Assembly (NCBI RefSeq): GCF_013425765.1
Contig: NZ_JACCJZ010000020.1
Span: forward strand, 310,001-374,000
DNA length: 64,000 nt
Source of the DNA: Luteimonas deserti
Lineage (GTDB): Bacteria > Pseudomonadota > Gammaproteobacteria > Xanthomonadales > Xanthomonadaceae
Reading direction: 5' to 3'
The position numbers were made by a program, and so were the translations under genes. Each line of letters opens with the position of its first letter. Position 1 is the stretch's first letter. This document shows, piece after piece, positions 1-8,592 of this stretch. The notes beneath the pieces were generated by a model that worked only from the letters and a program-made list of their open reading frames with translations, was not told where the DNA came from and made no database searches.

Positions 1-470
1 TGATCCTGGTGTACGTGGGCGCGGTGATGGTGCTGTTCCTCTTCGTCGTCATGATGCTCGACGTCGATGTGGCGCCGCTGCGCGAAGGCTACGTGCGCTA
101 CCTGCCGGTCGGCCTGGTCGTCGCGGTGGTGATGCTGGTCGAGATCGTGACGTTGATCGGGGTGCGTTCGCGCATGACGCCGTTCGCCGTCGACGCGGTG
201 GACGCGGCCGGTGTCTCGAATACGGTATGGATCGCGCGGCGTCTGTTCACCGATTTCCTGCTTCCGTTCGAGGTCGCCGCAGTGATCCTGACCGTCGCGG
301 TCATCGCGGCGGTCATGCTGACCCTGCGCCGCCGCCCGGGTGCCAAGCACCAGAATCCCGGCGAACAGGCCCGCGTGCGCGCAGCCGACCGCATGCGCGT
401 GGTCAAGATGGACGCCGTGCGTCCGGTGCCCGAGCCGCCGGCCGGCGCGGATGAAGGAGAGACGAAATGA
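1..470 (+). CDS. nuoJ: NADH-quinone oxidoreductase subunit J (3' part)
   Basis: Membrane subunit of complex I. The gene enters from the left edge: the first complete codon is ATC at 3 and the frame is open to the window start, so the N-terminus is missing. About 155 residues are visible. Three hydrophobic segments can be seen, starting with [16 protein letters not shown], which is typical of NuoJ transmembrane helix 3. A hydrophilic, basic and proline-rich tail follows. The stop overlaps the start of nuoK (ATGA), so the two are translationally coupled in the nuo operon. Identity is firm from sequence and neighbours; only the start is unknown. Confidence 0.93.
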   Translation, partial: ILVYVGAVMVLFLFVVMMLDVDVAPLREGYVRYLPVGLVVAVVMLVEIVTLIGVRSRMTPFAVDAVDAAGVSNTVWIARRLFTDFLLPFEVAAVILTVAVIAAVMLTLRRRPGAKHQNPGEQARVRAADRMRVVKMDAVRPVPEPPAGADEGETK

Positions 471-793
471 CCGGACTGTTCGGCGAGGGCCTCGCACTCG
501 GCCATTACCTGTCGCTGGGCGCGGTGCTGTTCTGCATCAGCGTCGCGGGCATCTTCCTCAACCGCAAGAACGTGATCATCCTGCTGATGTCGATCGAGCT
601 GATGCTGCTCGCGGTCAACATCAACTTCGTCGCGTTCTCGCGCGAGTTCGGCGATGCCGCGGGCCAGATCTTCGTGTTCTTCATCCTCACCGTGGCCGCG
701 GCCGAGGCCGCGATCGGCCTGGCGATCCTGGTCACGCTGTTCCGCAACCGGCGCACGATCAACGTCGCCGAACTCGACACGCTGAAGGGCTGA
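467..793 (+). CDS. nuoK: NADH-quinone oxidoreductase subunit K
   Basis: Small antiporter-like membrane subunit of complex I, 108 residues with three transmembrane helices. The two buried glutamates that are functionally important in the family are present: Glu44 in [10 protein letters not shown] and Glu80 in AAAEAAIG. They are 36 residues apart, the same spacing as Glu36 and Glu72 of E. coli. The protein is slightly longer than usual because of N- and C-terminal extensions. The ATG overlaps the nuoJ stop by four bases, and nuoL follows after 7 bases. The call is secure. Confidence 0.95.
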   Translation: MTGLFGEGLALGHYLSLGAVLFCISVAGIFLNRKNVIILLMSIELMLLAVNINFVAFSREFGDAAGQIFVFFILTVAAAEAAIGLAILVTLFRNRRTINVAELDTLKG

Positions 794-800
794 GCCGGGC

Positions 801-2942
801 ATGGAGTACGCAATTTCCAAGGGCATCCTGGTCGCGATCGTCCTGGCCCCGCTGCTGGGTTCGATCATCGCGGGCCTGTTCGGCCGCCAGGTCGGTCGCG
901 TCGGCGCGCACTCGGCGACGATCGCGGGCGTCGCGATCAGCTGCGCGCTGTCGATCTACACCCTCTGGCAGCTGATGCAGGGTGCGCCTGTCTTCAACGA
1001 GAACGTGTATACGTTCTTCGAGGTGGGCAACTACTCGGCGCACGTCGGCTTCCTGGTCGACAACCTCACCGCGATGATGATGGTCGTGGTGACGTTCGTG
1101 TCGCTGCTCGTCCATCTGTACACGATCGGCTACATGGCCGAGGACCCGGGTTACCAGCGCTTCTTCAGCTACATCTCGCTGTTCACCTTCTCGATGCTGA
1201 TGCTGGTGATGGGCAACAACTTCCTGCAGCTGTTCTTCGGCTGGGAAGCGGTGGGCCTGGTGTCGTACCTGCTGATCGGTTTCTGGTTCAAGAAGCCCAC
1301 CGCGGTGTTCGCCAACATGAAGGCCTTCCTGGTCAACCGGGTCGGCGACTTCGGCTTCCTGCTCGGCATCGCCGGCGTGCTGTACTGGTTCGGCAGCCTC
1401 GACTACGCGACCGTGTTCGCCGCGGCCGATTCCACCATCGGTGGCGGGCAGACGATCGAAGTGATCACCGGGTTCGAGTGGTCGGTCGCGACCCTGGTCT
1501 GCATCTGTCTCTTCATTGGCGCGATGGGCAAGTCGGCCCAGGTGCCGCTGCACGTGTGGCTGCCGGACTCGATGGAAGGCCCGACCCCGATTTCGGCGCT
1601 GATCCACGCCGCGACCATGGTCACCGCCGGCATCTTCATGGTGGCGCGCATGTCGCCGCTGTTCGAGCTGTCGGAAACCGCGCTGCAGTTCATCCTCTTC
1701 ATCGGTGCGACCACGGCGTTCTTCACCGGCCTGATCGGCATGGTGCAGAACGACATCAAGCGCGTCGTGGCGTACTCGACGCTGTCGCAGCTGGGCTACA
1801 TGACCGTCGCGCTCGGCGTGTCGGCGTATTCGGCCGCCGTGTTCCATCTGATGACCCATGCCTTCTTCAAGGCCCTGCTGTTCCTGGCGGCGGGTTCGGT
1901 GATCATCGGCATGCACCACGAGCAGGACATGCGCAAGATGGGCGGCCTGCGCAAGTACATGCCGATCACCTTCTGGACCAGCGTCATCGGCACGCTGGCG
2001 CTCGTGGGCACGCCGTTCTTCAGTGGTTTCTATTCCAAGGACGCGATCATCGAGGCGGCCAAGCACGCCGGCGACGGCGGCTGGGTGTACCACTACGCCT
2101 ACTGGGCGGTGCTGCTGGGCGCGTTCGTGACCTCGTTCTACAGCTTCCGTCTGCTGTACATGACGTACTTCGGCGCGGAGCGCTTCCGCGACGCGCATCC
2201 GTCCCCGGTGCATGCCGTCCACGACGCGCACGGTCAGGAAACGCGGCACGAACCGCTGCACGACGACGGGCACGCACACCCCGCGGGCGGCGACGCCCAC
2301 GCGCACGACGACCACGGCCACCATGGGCCTCACGAGCCGCACGAGTCGCCGTGGGTGGTGACCCTGCCGCTGATCCTGCTGGCGATTCCGTCGATCCTCA
2401 TCGGTTACTTCACCGCCGGTCCGATGCTCTTCGGCACCGACTGGACCGGGCATCACGAGGTCCGCGGCTTTTTCGACGGCGTGATCCACGTGCTGGCGTC
2501 GAACGACGTCCTGGCAACGCTCAAGGACGAGGTGTGGCACGGTCCCACGGCCTTCGCACTGCACGGCTTCGTCACCCCGGTGTTCTGGCTGGTGGTCGCA
2601 GGCTTCGTTCTGGCGACGGTGATGTACTGGTGGAAGCCCGGTCTCCCGGCGAAAGCCGCGCGCGTGTTCGCGCTGCCGATCCGGGTGCTCGAGCGCAAGT
2701 ACTTCGCGGACGACCTGTGGATCGGCGGGTTCGCCGGAGGCGGCGTCGCGCTGGGCAAGCTGTCGCGGGTGTTCGATACCCGCGTGATCGACGGCCTGTT
2801 CGTCAACGGTTCGGCGCGCGTGGTCGAACTGGTGTCGGGCGTCATCCGCCGGTTGCAGTCCGGCGCCCTCTATCACTATGCATTCGCGATGATCGTCGGC
2901 CTGATCCTGCTCCTGGCCGTGCTCATCAAGTACTGGCGTTGA
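801..2942 (+). CDS. nuoL: NADH-quinone oxidoreductase subunit L
   Basis: Largest antiporter-like proton-pumping subunit of complex I, 713 residues and rich in transmembrane helices. Conserved channel residues are visible: Glu149 in GWEAVGLVSYLL and Lys244 in AMGKSAQVPLHVWLPD, the counterparts of E. coli Glu144 and Lys229. At about 100 residues longer than E. coli NuoL, it carries a histidine- and aspartate-rich hydrophilic insertion at about residues 466-516 (nucleotides about 2197-2350), where His makes up roughly a third of the residues. The C-terminal region that would form the long lateral helix is present. It lies between nuoK and nuoM in the same operon. Confidence 0.96.
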   Translation: MEYAISKGILVAIVLAPLLGSIIAGLFGRQVGRVGAHSATIAGVAISCALSIYTLWQLMQGAPVFNENVYTFFEVGNYSAHVGFLVDNLTAMMMVVVTFVSLLVHLYTIGYMAEDPGYQRFFSYISLFTFSMLMLVMGNNFLQLFFGWEAVGLVSYLLIGFWFKKPTAVFANMKAFLVNRVGDFGFLLGIAGVLYWFGSLDYATVFAAADSTIGGGQTIEVITGFEWSVATLVCICLFIGAMGKSAQVPLHVWLPDSMEGPTPISALIHAATMVTAGIFMVARMSPLFELSETALQFILFIGATTAFFTGLIGMVQNDIKRVVAYSTLSQLGYMTVALGVSAYSAAVFHLMTHAFFKALLFLAAGSVIIGMHHEQDMRKMGGLRKYMPITFWTSVIGTLALVGTPFFSGFYSKDAIIEAAKHAGDGGWVYHYAYWAVLLGAFVTSFYSFRLLYMTYFGAERFRDAHPSPVHAVHDAHGQETRHEPLHDDGHAHPAGGDAHAHDDHGHHGPHEPHESPWVVTLPLILLAIPSILIGYFTAGPMLFGTDWTGHHEVRGFFDGVIHVLASNDVLATLKDEVWHGPTAFALHGFVTPVFWLVVAGFVLATVMYWWKPGLPAKAARVFALPIRVLERKYFADDLWIGGFAGGGVALGKLSRVFDTRVIDGLFVNGSARVVELVSGVIRRLQSGALYHYAFAMIVGLILLLAVLIKYWR

Positions 2943-2955
2943 CGGAATTCCCTAC

Positions 2956-4467
2956 GTGTCGAACTGGCCTCTCCTCAGTCTCCTGATCTGGCTGCCGATC
3001 CTCGGCGGTGCGCTCGTGCTCGCCCTTGGCGAACGTCGTGCCGACGCGGCGCGCTGGGTGTCGCTCGCATTCGCGCTGCTCGTGTTCGTGCTCAGCATTC
3101 CGCTGTTCACCGGCTTCGATTACGCCAATGCCGGGCTGCAGTTTCTCGAGCGCCGCGAGTGGATCCCGGCGTTCAACATCGAATACCACCTCGGTGCGGA
3201 CGGCATTTCGGTCGCACTGATCGTGCTGACCACGCTGACCACCGCGCTGGTGCTGATCGGCGCCTGGACGTCGGTGACCAAGCGGGTGTCGCAGTACTTC
3301 GCGTCGATGCTGATCCTCGAAGGCATGATGATCGGCGTGTTCTGCGCCGTGGACGCGATGCTGTTCTACGTGTTCTTCGAGGCGATGCTGATTCCGATGT
3401 TCATCATCATCGGTGTCTGGGGCGGTCCGCGCCGCGTCTACGCGTCGGTGAAGTTCTTCCTGTACACGTTCCTCGGCTCGGTCTTCATGCTGGTCGCGCT
3501 GATCTACCTGTACATGCAGGCCGGCAGCTGGCAGTTGCCCGACCTGTACGCGTTGCGTCTGTCGTCGACCGAGCAGATGTGGATCTTCTTCGCGTTCCTG
3601 GCCGCGTTCGCGGTCAAGGTGCCGATGTTCCCGGTGCACACCTGGTTGCCGGACGCCCACGTCGAGGCGCCGACCGGCGGCTCGGTGATCCTGGCCGCGA
3701 TCATGCTGAAGATCGGCGGCTACGGCTTCCTGCGCTTCAACCTGCCGATCACGCCCGACGCCGGACACGAATGGGCATGGCTGGTCATCGGCCTGTCGCT
3801 GATCGCGATCGTCTATGTGGGCCTGGTCGCGCTCGTCCAGCAGGACATGAAGAAGCTGGTCGCGTATTCCTCCGTGTCGCACATGGGCTTCGTGACCCTC
3901 GGCGTGTTCATCGCCTTCGCGCTGATGCGCGACGTCGGCGCCAGCGACGCCGCGCGCCTCGGCCTGCAGGGCGCGATGGTGCAGATGGTCTCCCACGGCT
4001 TCATCTCCGGCGCGATGTTCTCCTGCATCGGCATCCTGTACGACCGCATGCACACGCGCATGATCAAGGACTACGGCGGGGTCGCGAACGTGATGCCGTG
4101 GTTCGCCGCGTTCTACGTGCTGTTCGCGATGGCCAACTCCGGCCTGCCGGGCACCTCGGGCTTCGTCGGCGAATTCATGGTCATCCTGGCCGCGTTCCAG
4201 AGCCATCCGCTGGTCGCGTTCTTCGCGGCGATGACGCTGATCATCGGCGCGGCCTACACGCTGTGGCTGGTCAAGCGCGTGCTCTATGGCGAAGTGGCCA
4301 ATGCGCACGTCGCCGCGCTCAAGGACATCAATGCCCGCGAGGCGCTGGTGCTGGGCGTGTTCGCTGCGGGTACGCTGCTGATCGGCGTGTATCCCAAGCC
4401 GCTGACCGACCTGATGGAGCCGTCCATCGCGCAACTGGCGAACCTGATCGCCGCAAGCAAGCTTTAA
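2956..4467 (+). CDS. nuoM: NADH-quinone oxidoreductase subunit M
   Basis: Antiporter-like proton-pumping subunit of complex I, 503 residues and very hydrophobic. Family landmarks are Glu142 in VFFEAMLIPMF, Lys221 in FAVKVPMFPVHTWLPDAH, and the PGTSGFVGEF segment near the C-terminus. It starts with GTG, 13 bases after the nuoL stop. No in-frame ATG lies nearby, and the resulting N-terminus (SNWPLLSLLIWLPILGG) matches the family. It is co-directional with nuoL and nuoN. Confidence 0.96.
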   Translation: MSNWPLLSLLIWLPILGGALVLALGERRADAARWVSLAFALLVFVLSIPLFTGFDYANAGLQFLERREWIPAFNIEYHLGADGISVALIVLTTLTTALVLIGAWTSVTKRVSQYFASMLILEGMMIGVFCAVDAMLFYVFFEAMLIPMFIIIGVWGGPRRVYASVKFFLYTFLGSVFMLVALIYLYMQAGSWQLPDLYALRLSSTEQMWIFFAFLAAFAVKVPMFPVHTWLPDAHVEAPTGGSVILAAIMLKIGGYGFLRFNLPITPDAGHEWAWLVIGLSLIAIVYVGLVALVQQDMKKLVAYSSVSHMGFVTLGVFIAFALMRDVGASDAARLGLQGAMVQMVSHGFISGAMFSCIGILYDRMHTRMIKDYGGVANVMPWFAAFYVLFAMANSGLPGTSGFVGEFMVILAAFQSHPLVAFFAAMTLIIGAAYTLWLVKRVLYGEVANAHVAALKDINAREALVLGVFAAGTLLIGVYPKPLTDLMEPSIAQLANLIAASKL

Positions 4468-4480
4468 GGACCCCGTCGCG

Positions 4481-5947
4481 ATGATTTCCGCTCCGATGAC
4501 GCCCCCCGTCCGCACGCTGGCCGAGCTCGGCCCGATCGTGCCCGAGCTCGTCGTGGTGCTGGGCGCGTTCGCCCTGCTGATGCTCGACCTGTTCATCGAT
4601 CCGCGCCGCCGGATCATCACCCACGTGCTGGCGGTGGCGACGCTGCTGGGCGCGGCCCTGATGATCGCGATGGGCGTGGGCGGGCAGGGCAGCACGCTCG
4701 CCGACATGTTCGTGCGTGATGCCGGCGCCGACGTGCTCAAGGTCACCGGTCTCGTCGTGGCCGCGATCGCGCTGGGCTACGCCTGGGCCTACCTGCGCGA
4801 GCGTGACCTGTACCAGGGCGAGATCCCGGTGCTTTTCCTGTTCACCGCGGCCGGCATGATGCTGCTGGTCTCGGCCAACAACCTGACCATGGTCTACGTG
4901 GGCCTGGAACTGCTGGCCCTGTGCTCCTACGCGCTGGTGGCATGCGACCGCGACAATCCGCTGTCGTCCGAAGCTGCGATGAAGTACTTCGTTCTGGGTG
5001 CATTGGCCTCGGGCATGCTGTTGTTCGGCATGTCGCTGGTATACGGCGCCACCGGCACCCTGTCGCTGCCCGCCATCCACGAGGCGGTGCTCGGCCTGAG
5101 CGGCGACAACCGCGTGCTGCTGCTCACCGGCATGGTGTTCCTGGTGGTGGGCATCGCGTTCAAGTTCGGCGCCGCGCCGTTCCACATGTGGCTGCCCGAT
5201 ACCTATACCGGCGCGCCCACGGCGATCACCGCGTTCATCAGCTCGGTGCCCAAGCTCGCGGCCTTCGGCATGACCTGGCGCCTGCTCGATACCGCGCTCG
5301 GTCCGGTCCACGAGCAGACCCAGCTGCTGCTGTCGCTGCTGGCGGCGTTGTCGCTGGTGGTGGGCAACCTGTTCGCCATCGCGCAGACCAACCTCAAGCG
5401 CATGCTGGCCTATTCGACGATCTCGCACGTCGGCTTCCTGTTCCTCGGCCTGGCCGGTGGCGGTCCCGACGGCTACGCAGCGGCGATGTTCTATGCGATC
5501 AGCTACGCGCTGATGTCGGTCGCCGCGTTCGGCGCGATCGTCATGTTGTCGCGGCGCGGCTTCGAGGCGGAGAACATCGACGATTACAAGGGGCTCAACC
5601 AGCGCAGCCCGTGGATGGCCGGCCTGGTCCTGTGCATCATGGCGTCGCTCGCCGGCGTGCCCCCGTTCTTCGGCTTCTGGGCCAAGCTGGTGGTGCTGCA
5701 GGGCGCCCTGCAGGGCGATCTGCTGTGGCTGGCGATCGTCGGCATCGTGTTCGCGGTCATCGGCGCCTTCTACTACCTGCGGGTGATCAAGGTCATGTAC
5801 TTCGATGCGCCCAACGCCGCGCCGATGGTCCAGCGCCCGGGCACGGTGCTGCGGGTTGTGTTCGCGGTCAACGCACTGTCGCTGCTGGCGCTCGGCCTGT
5901 ACTGGAGCCCGTTGATGGCGTGGTCGCAGCAGGCGTTCGGCGCCTGA
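4481..5947 (+). CDS. nuoN: NADH-quinone oxidoreductase subunit N
   Basis: Last gene of the nuo operon, an antiporter-like membrane subunit of 488 residues. Visible motifs are VYVGLELLALCSYALVA (with the membrane glutamate), FKFGAAPFHMWLPDTYTGAPT and SLAGVPPFFGFWAKL, all typical of NuoN. The sequence TAAGGA at the nuoM stop is a plausible ribosome-binding site for the ATG at 4481. No T-run terminator is obvious after the stop. The next element is the tRNA promoter at 6025. Confidence 0.96.
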   Translation: MISAPMTPPVRTLAELGPIVPELVVVLGAFALLMLDLFIDPRRRIITHVLAVATLLGAALMIAMGVGGQGSTLADMFVRDAGADVLKVTGLVVAAIALGYAWAYLRERDLYQGEIPVLFLFTAAGMMLLVSANNLTMVYVGLELLALCSYALVACDRDNPLSSEAAMKYFVLGALASGMLLFGMSLVYGATGTLSLPAIHEAVLGLSGDNRVLLLTGMVFLVVGIAFKFGAAPFHMWLPDTYTGAPTAITAFISSVPKLAAFGMTWRLLDTALGPVHEQTQLLLSLLAALSLVVGNLFAIAQTNLKRMLAYSTISHVGFLFLGLAGGGPDGYAAAMFYAISYALMSVAAFGAIVMLSRRGFEAENIDDYKGLNQRSPWMAGLVLCIMASLAGVPPFFGFWAKLVVLQGALQGDLLWLAIVGIVFAVIGAFYYLRVIKVMYFDAPNAAPMVQRPGTVLRVVFAVNALSLLALGLYWSPLMAWSQQAFGA

Positions 5948-6024
5948 TCTGCTAGCATGCGCGCCCGGTCGCCGCGGATGCAGCGGCCGGCGAGGTTCGG
6001 GTGACGCGGAATCGTCCGAAACCC

Positions 6025-6053
6025 TTGCAATTTCGAAGAGCGATCTTCATAAT
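6025..6053 (+). promoter_or_regulatory. Sigma-70-type promoter of the initiator tRNA
   Basis: TTGCAA (6025-6030), a 17-bp spacer and CATAAT (6048-6053) form a near-consensus promoter. The expected start is about 6060, a few bases before the tRNA at 6065. This fits a short 5' leader removed by RNase P. Assigned by motif and spacing only. Confidence 0.7.
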
Positions 6054-6064
6054 TCCGCTTCTGA

Positions 6065-6141
6065 TGCGGGGTGGAGCAGTCTGGCAGCTCGTCGGGCTCA
6101 TAACCCGAAGGTCGCAGGTTCAAATCCTGCCCCCGCTACCA
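6065..6141 (+). tRNA. Initiator tRNA-fMet (CAT)
   Basis: A 77-nt cloverleaf with anticodon CAT and an encoded 3' CCA. Two features mark it as the initiator rather than the elongator. The 1:72 position is an unpaired T-T (C-A in E. coli), and the anticodon stem carries three consecutive G-C pairs (CGGG/CCCG) next to the loop. It sits immediately upstream of rimP-nusA-infB, the same context as metY in E. coli. Its own promoter lies at 6025 and a strong hairpin follows at 6248. Confidence 0.97.
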
Positions 6142-6247
6142 AATTTTCTGTTGTGACGCGGCGTCTCCCGATGGGGCCGCCGATGCGGAAAATCTGGGCT
6201 TGCCGAAGCTCCTGCTTCGCTTCGGCGCCGACATCCAGTGGTATCGG

Positions 6248-6272
6248 ACAAGGGGCCCTTCGGGCCCTTTGT
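6248..6272 (+). terminator. Hairpin terminator after tRNA-fMet
   Basis: An 11-bp stem with one G-T wobble (ACAAGGGGCCC / GGGCCCTTTGT) and a TTC loop, followed by CGTTTTCC. It lies between the tRNA and rimP. The T-tract is short, so partial read-through into the nusA operon is likely. In E. coli metY transcription likewise reads into this operon. Confidence 0.65.
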
Positions 6273-6374
6273 CGTTTTCCACGATCGTGAACCGCGTAGC
6301 GCCTCCGGCGCCGGGCGGGACGCCCGCCGCGGCGGGATCGTGCGGATACCTGACATGCAACGGACGAGGGACCA

Positions 6375-6995
6375 GTGGCGGACAAGGCGACACAACTGAC
6401 TGAACTGCTGGCACCGACGGTCGAGGCCCTCGGCCTCGAGCTGCTGGGCATCGACTACCTGCCTGCGCCCGGTGGCGCGGTGGTGCGGCTCTATATCGAC
6501 GTGCCCGCAGGGCACGACGCCGCGGCGGCCGAGGCCGGCACGCCGCAGGGCGTGACGATCGAGCACTGCGAGTCGGTGAGCCGGGAGGTATCGGCCCAGC
6601 TCGACGTCGAGGATCCGATCAGCGGCAACTACACGCTCGAGGTGTCCTCGCCCGGCGTCGACCGGCCGCTGTTCGGCGCGGCGCAGTTCGCGCGTTTCGC
6701 CGGCGAGACCGCGAAGGTCGGCCTGAAGCTGCCGCAGGACGGCCGCCGTCGGCTCACCGGCCGGATCGTGTCGGTCGACGGTGAGACGATCACCTTCGAC
6801 CTCGACGGCGCGCCGTTCGTGGTCCAGGCCGACAACGTCGAGAAGGCGCGCATCGTGCCCGACTGGGGCGCGCTGGGCCTGGCCGCGTCGAAGGACAAGA
6901 AAGACAATGGACGCGCCGGCGGCGCGGCCCGCAAGACCAACCACACACCACGTGACAACAAGCGGCCGGACGGATCGTCCGCCGGTGCGGAGTGA
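6375..6995 (+). CDS. rimP: Ribosome maturation factor RimP
   Basis: Small-subunit assembly factor of 206 residues acting in 30S maturation. The N-terminal alpha/beta domain carries [13 protein letters not shown] and the family signature [22 protein letters not shown]. The C-terminal SH3-like domain follows, around [17 protein letters not shown]. The start is GTG at 6375. It is longer than E. coli RimP because of a loop near residues 45-60 and a basic, low-complexity C-terminal tail rich in Lys, Arg and Gly. Its stop overlaps an in-frame alternative GTG of nusA, and it heads the rimP-nusA-infB block. Confidence 0.94.
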   Translation: MADKATQLTELLAPTVEALGLELLGIDYLPAPGGAVVRLYIDVPAGHDAAAAEAGTPQGVTIEHCESVSREVSAQLDVEDPISGNYTLEVSSPGVDRPLFGAAQFARFAGETAKVGLKLPQDGRRRLTGRIVSVDGETITFDLDGAPFVVQADNVEKARIVPDWGALGLAASKDKKDNGRAGGAARKTNHTPRDNKRPDGSSAGAE

Positions 6996-7003
6996 ATGAA
7001 AAG

Positions 7004-8515
7004 ATGAGCAAGGAACTGTTGCTGGTCGTCGATGCCGTCGCCAACGAGAAGGGCGTGCCGGAATCCGTGATCCTGGAAGCCATCGAGGCGGCGCTGGCCA
7101 CAGCGGCCAAGAAGCGCTATGTCGACCAGGACGTGCTGACGCGCGTCGCGATCGACTCCAAGGACGGCAGCTACGAGACGTTCCGCCGCTGGGAAGTGGT
7201 GGCCGACGACGTGGTGATGGAATCGCCCGACCGCCAGATCCGCTTGATGGACGCGGTCGATGAAGCCGACGGCGTCGAGGTGGGCGACTACATCGAAGAA
7301 CAGATCGAGAACGTCGACTTCGGCCGCATCGCCGCGCAGGCCGCCAAGCAGGTCATCGTGCAGCGCGTCCGCGAGGCCGAGCGCCAGCAGGTCGTCGATG
7401 CCTGGAAGGATCGCGTCGGCGAGCTGGTGACCGGCGTGGTCAAGCGCGTGGAGCGCGGCAACGTCTATGTCGACCTGGGCGGCAACGCCGAGGCGCTGAT
7501 CCAGAAGGACAAGGCGATCCCGCGCGACGTCGTGCGCGCCGGCGACCGCATCCGCGGTTACCTCTACGACGTGCGCAGCGAGCCCCGTGGCCCGCAGCTG
7601 TTCATCAGCCGCGCCGCGCCCGAATTCATGATGGAACTGTTCAAGCTCGAGGTGCCGGAAGTCGGCCAGGGCCTGGTCGAGATCAAGGCCTGTGCCCGAG
7701 ATCCGGGCGACCGCGCCAAGATCGCGGTGCTCGCCTACGACACCCGCACCGATCCCATCGGTGCCTGCATCGGCATGCGCGGTTCGCGCGTGCAGGCGGT
7801 GAGCAACGAGCTCAACGGCGAGCGCGTCGACATCGTGCTGTGGTCGGACAATCCGGCCCAGTTCGTCATCAATGCGATGGCGCCGGCGGAAGTGCAGTCG
7901 ATCGTCGTCGACGAGGACAAGCACTCCATGGACCTGGCGGTCGCCGAGGACAAGCTGGCCCAGGCGATCGGCAAGGGCGGGCAGAACGTGCGTCTCGCCA
8001 GTCGCCTGTCGGGCTGGCAGCTCAACGTGATGACCCAGGACCAGGTCACCGCGAAATCGGAAGCCGAACAGACCGCCGCGCGCCAGCTGTTCATGGACAA
8101 GCTGGAAGTCGACGAGGAAATCGCGGGCATCCTGGTGACCGAAGGCTTCGGCACGGTGGAGGAAATCGCCTACGTGCCGGTCGGCGAGCTGCTGGCGGTC
8201 GAGGGCTTCGACGAGGACATCGTCGAGGAGCTGCGCTCGCGCGCCCGGGACGCGTTGCTCAACGACGCTCTGGCGATCGAGGAGGAAGCCGACGGCAACG
8301 GCCCGACGCAGGACCTGCTCGAACTCGAGGGCATGGACGACGAGACCGCGTTCGCGCTGGCCTCGCACGGTGTGCGCACCAGCGAGGACCTGTCCGACTT
8401 GGGCGCGGACGAGGTGGTCGAGTTCGGGATCGAGGGGCTCGACGAGGCCCGCGCGGCCGCGCTGATCCTGGCCGCGCGCGCCGAGGAAATCGCACGCCTG
8501 GAACGCGAGGGCTGA
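7004..8515 (+). CDS. nusA: Transcription termination/antitermination protein NusA
   Basis: RNA polymerase-associated factor that modulates pausing, termination and antitermination. From the ATG at 7004 it has 503 residues: an N-terminal RNAP-binding domain (MSKELLLVVDAVANEKGVPE), an S1 domain (GVVKRVERGNVYVDLGG), two KH domains (IGMRGSRVQAV and IGKGGQNVRLAS), and two acidic C-terminal repeats like those of gammaproteobacterial NusA. A GTG at 6992, overlapping the rimP stop, would add four residues. ATG was preferred because family members begin at this methionine. It is coupled to rimP and followed by infB. Confidence 0.96.
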   Translation: MSKELLLVVDAVANEKGVPESVILEAIEAALATAAKKRYVDQDVLTRVAIDSKDGSYETFRRWEVVADDVVMESPDRQIRLMDAVDEADGVEVGDYIEEQIENVDFGRIAAQAAKQVIVQRVREAERQQVVDAWKDRVGELVTGVVKRVERGNVYVDLGGNAEALIQKDKAIPRDVVRAGDRIRGYLYDVRSEPRGPQLFISRAAPEFMMELFKLEVPEVGQGLVEIKACARDPGDRAKIAVLAYDTRTDPIGACIGMRGSRVQAVSNELNGERVDIVLWSDNPAQFVINAMAPAEVQSIVVDEDKHSMDLAVAEDKLAQAIGKGGQNVRLASRLSGWQLNVMTQDQVTAKSEAEQTAARQLFMDKLEVDEEIAGILVTEGFGTVEEIAYVPVGELLAVEGFDEDIVEELRSRARDALLNDALAIEEEADGNGPTQDLLELEGMDDETAFALASHGVRTSEDLSDLGADEVVEFGIEGLDEARAAALILAARAEEIARLEREG

Positions 8516-8592
8516 GGCTCCGGGCGCGTCGCGGGTAGAATGCACCACTCATGCGCCGGCTCCGGCCCGCGCGAACGGGATACGAATCACGA

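Noticed and set aside
2197..2350. CRISPR or coding-repeat array in the His-rich region of nuoL
   Set aside because: Repeats are irregular, in frame and confined to one loop of a real gene. No CRISPR repeat-spacer pattern or cas gene exists in the window.
759..2876. 705-codon minus-strand open frame
   Set aside because: It lies wholly opposite nuoL, has low-complexity His/Arg/Asp-rich translation and no recognisable domain. It is a shadow caused by GC-rich codon use.
5955..5992. Terminator after nuoN
   Set aside because: Only an imperfect GC-rich stem with a three-base bulge and no T-run was found.
6200..6403. 67-codon frame between tRNA-fMet and rimP
   Set aside because: It reads through the terminator hairpin, has no family similarity and overlaps the rimP start.
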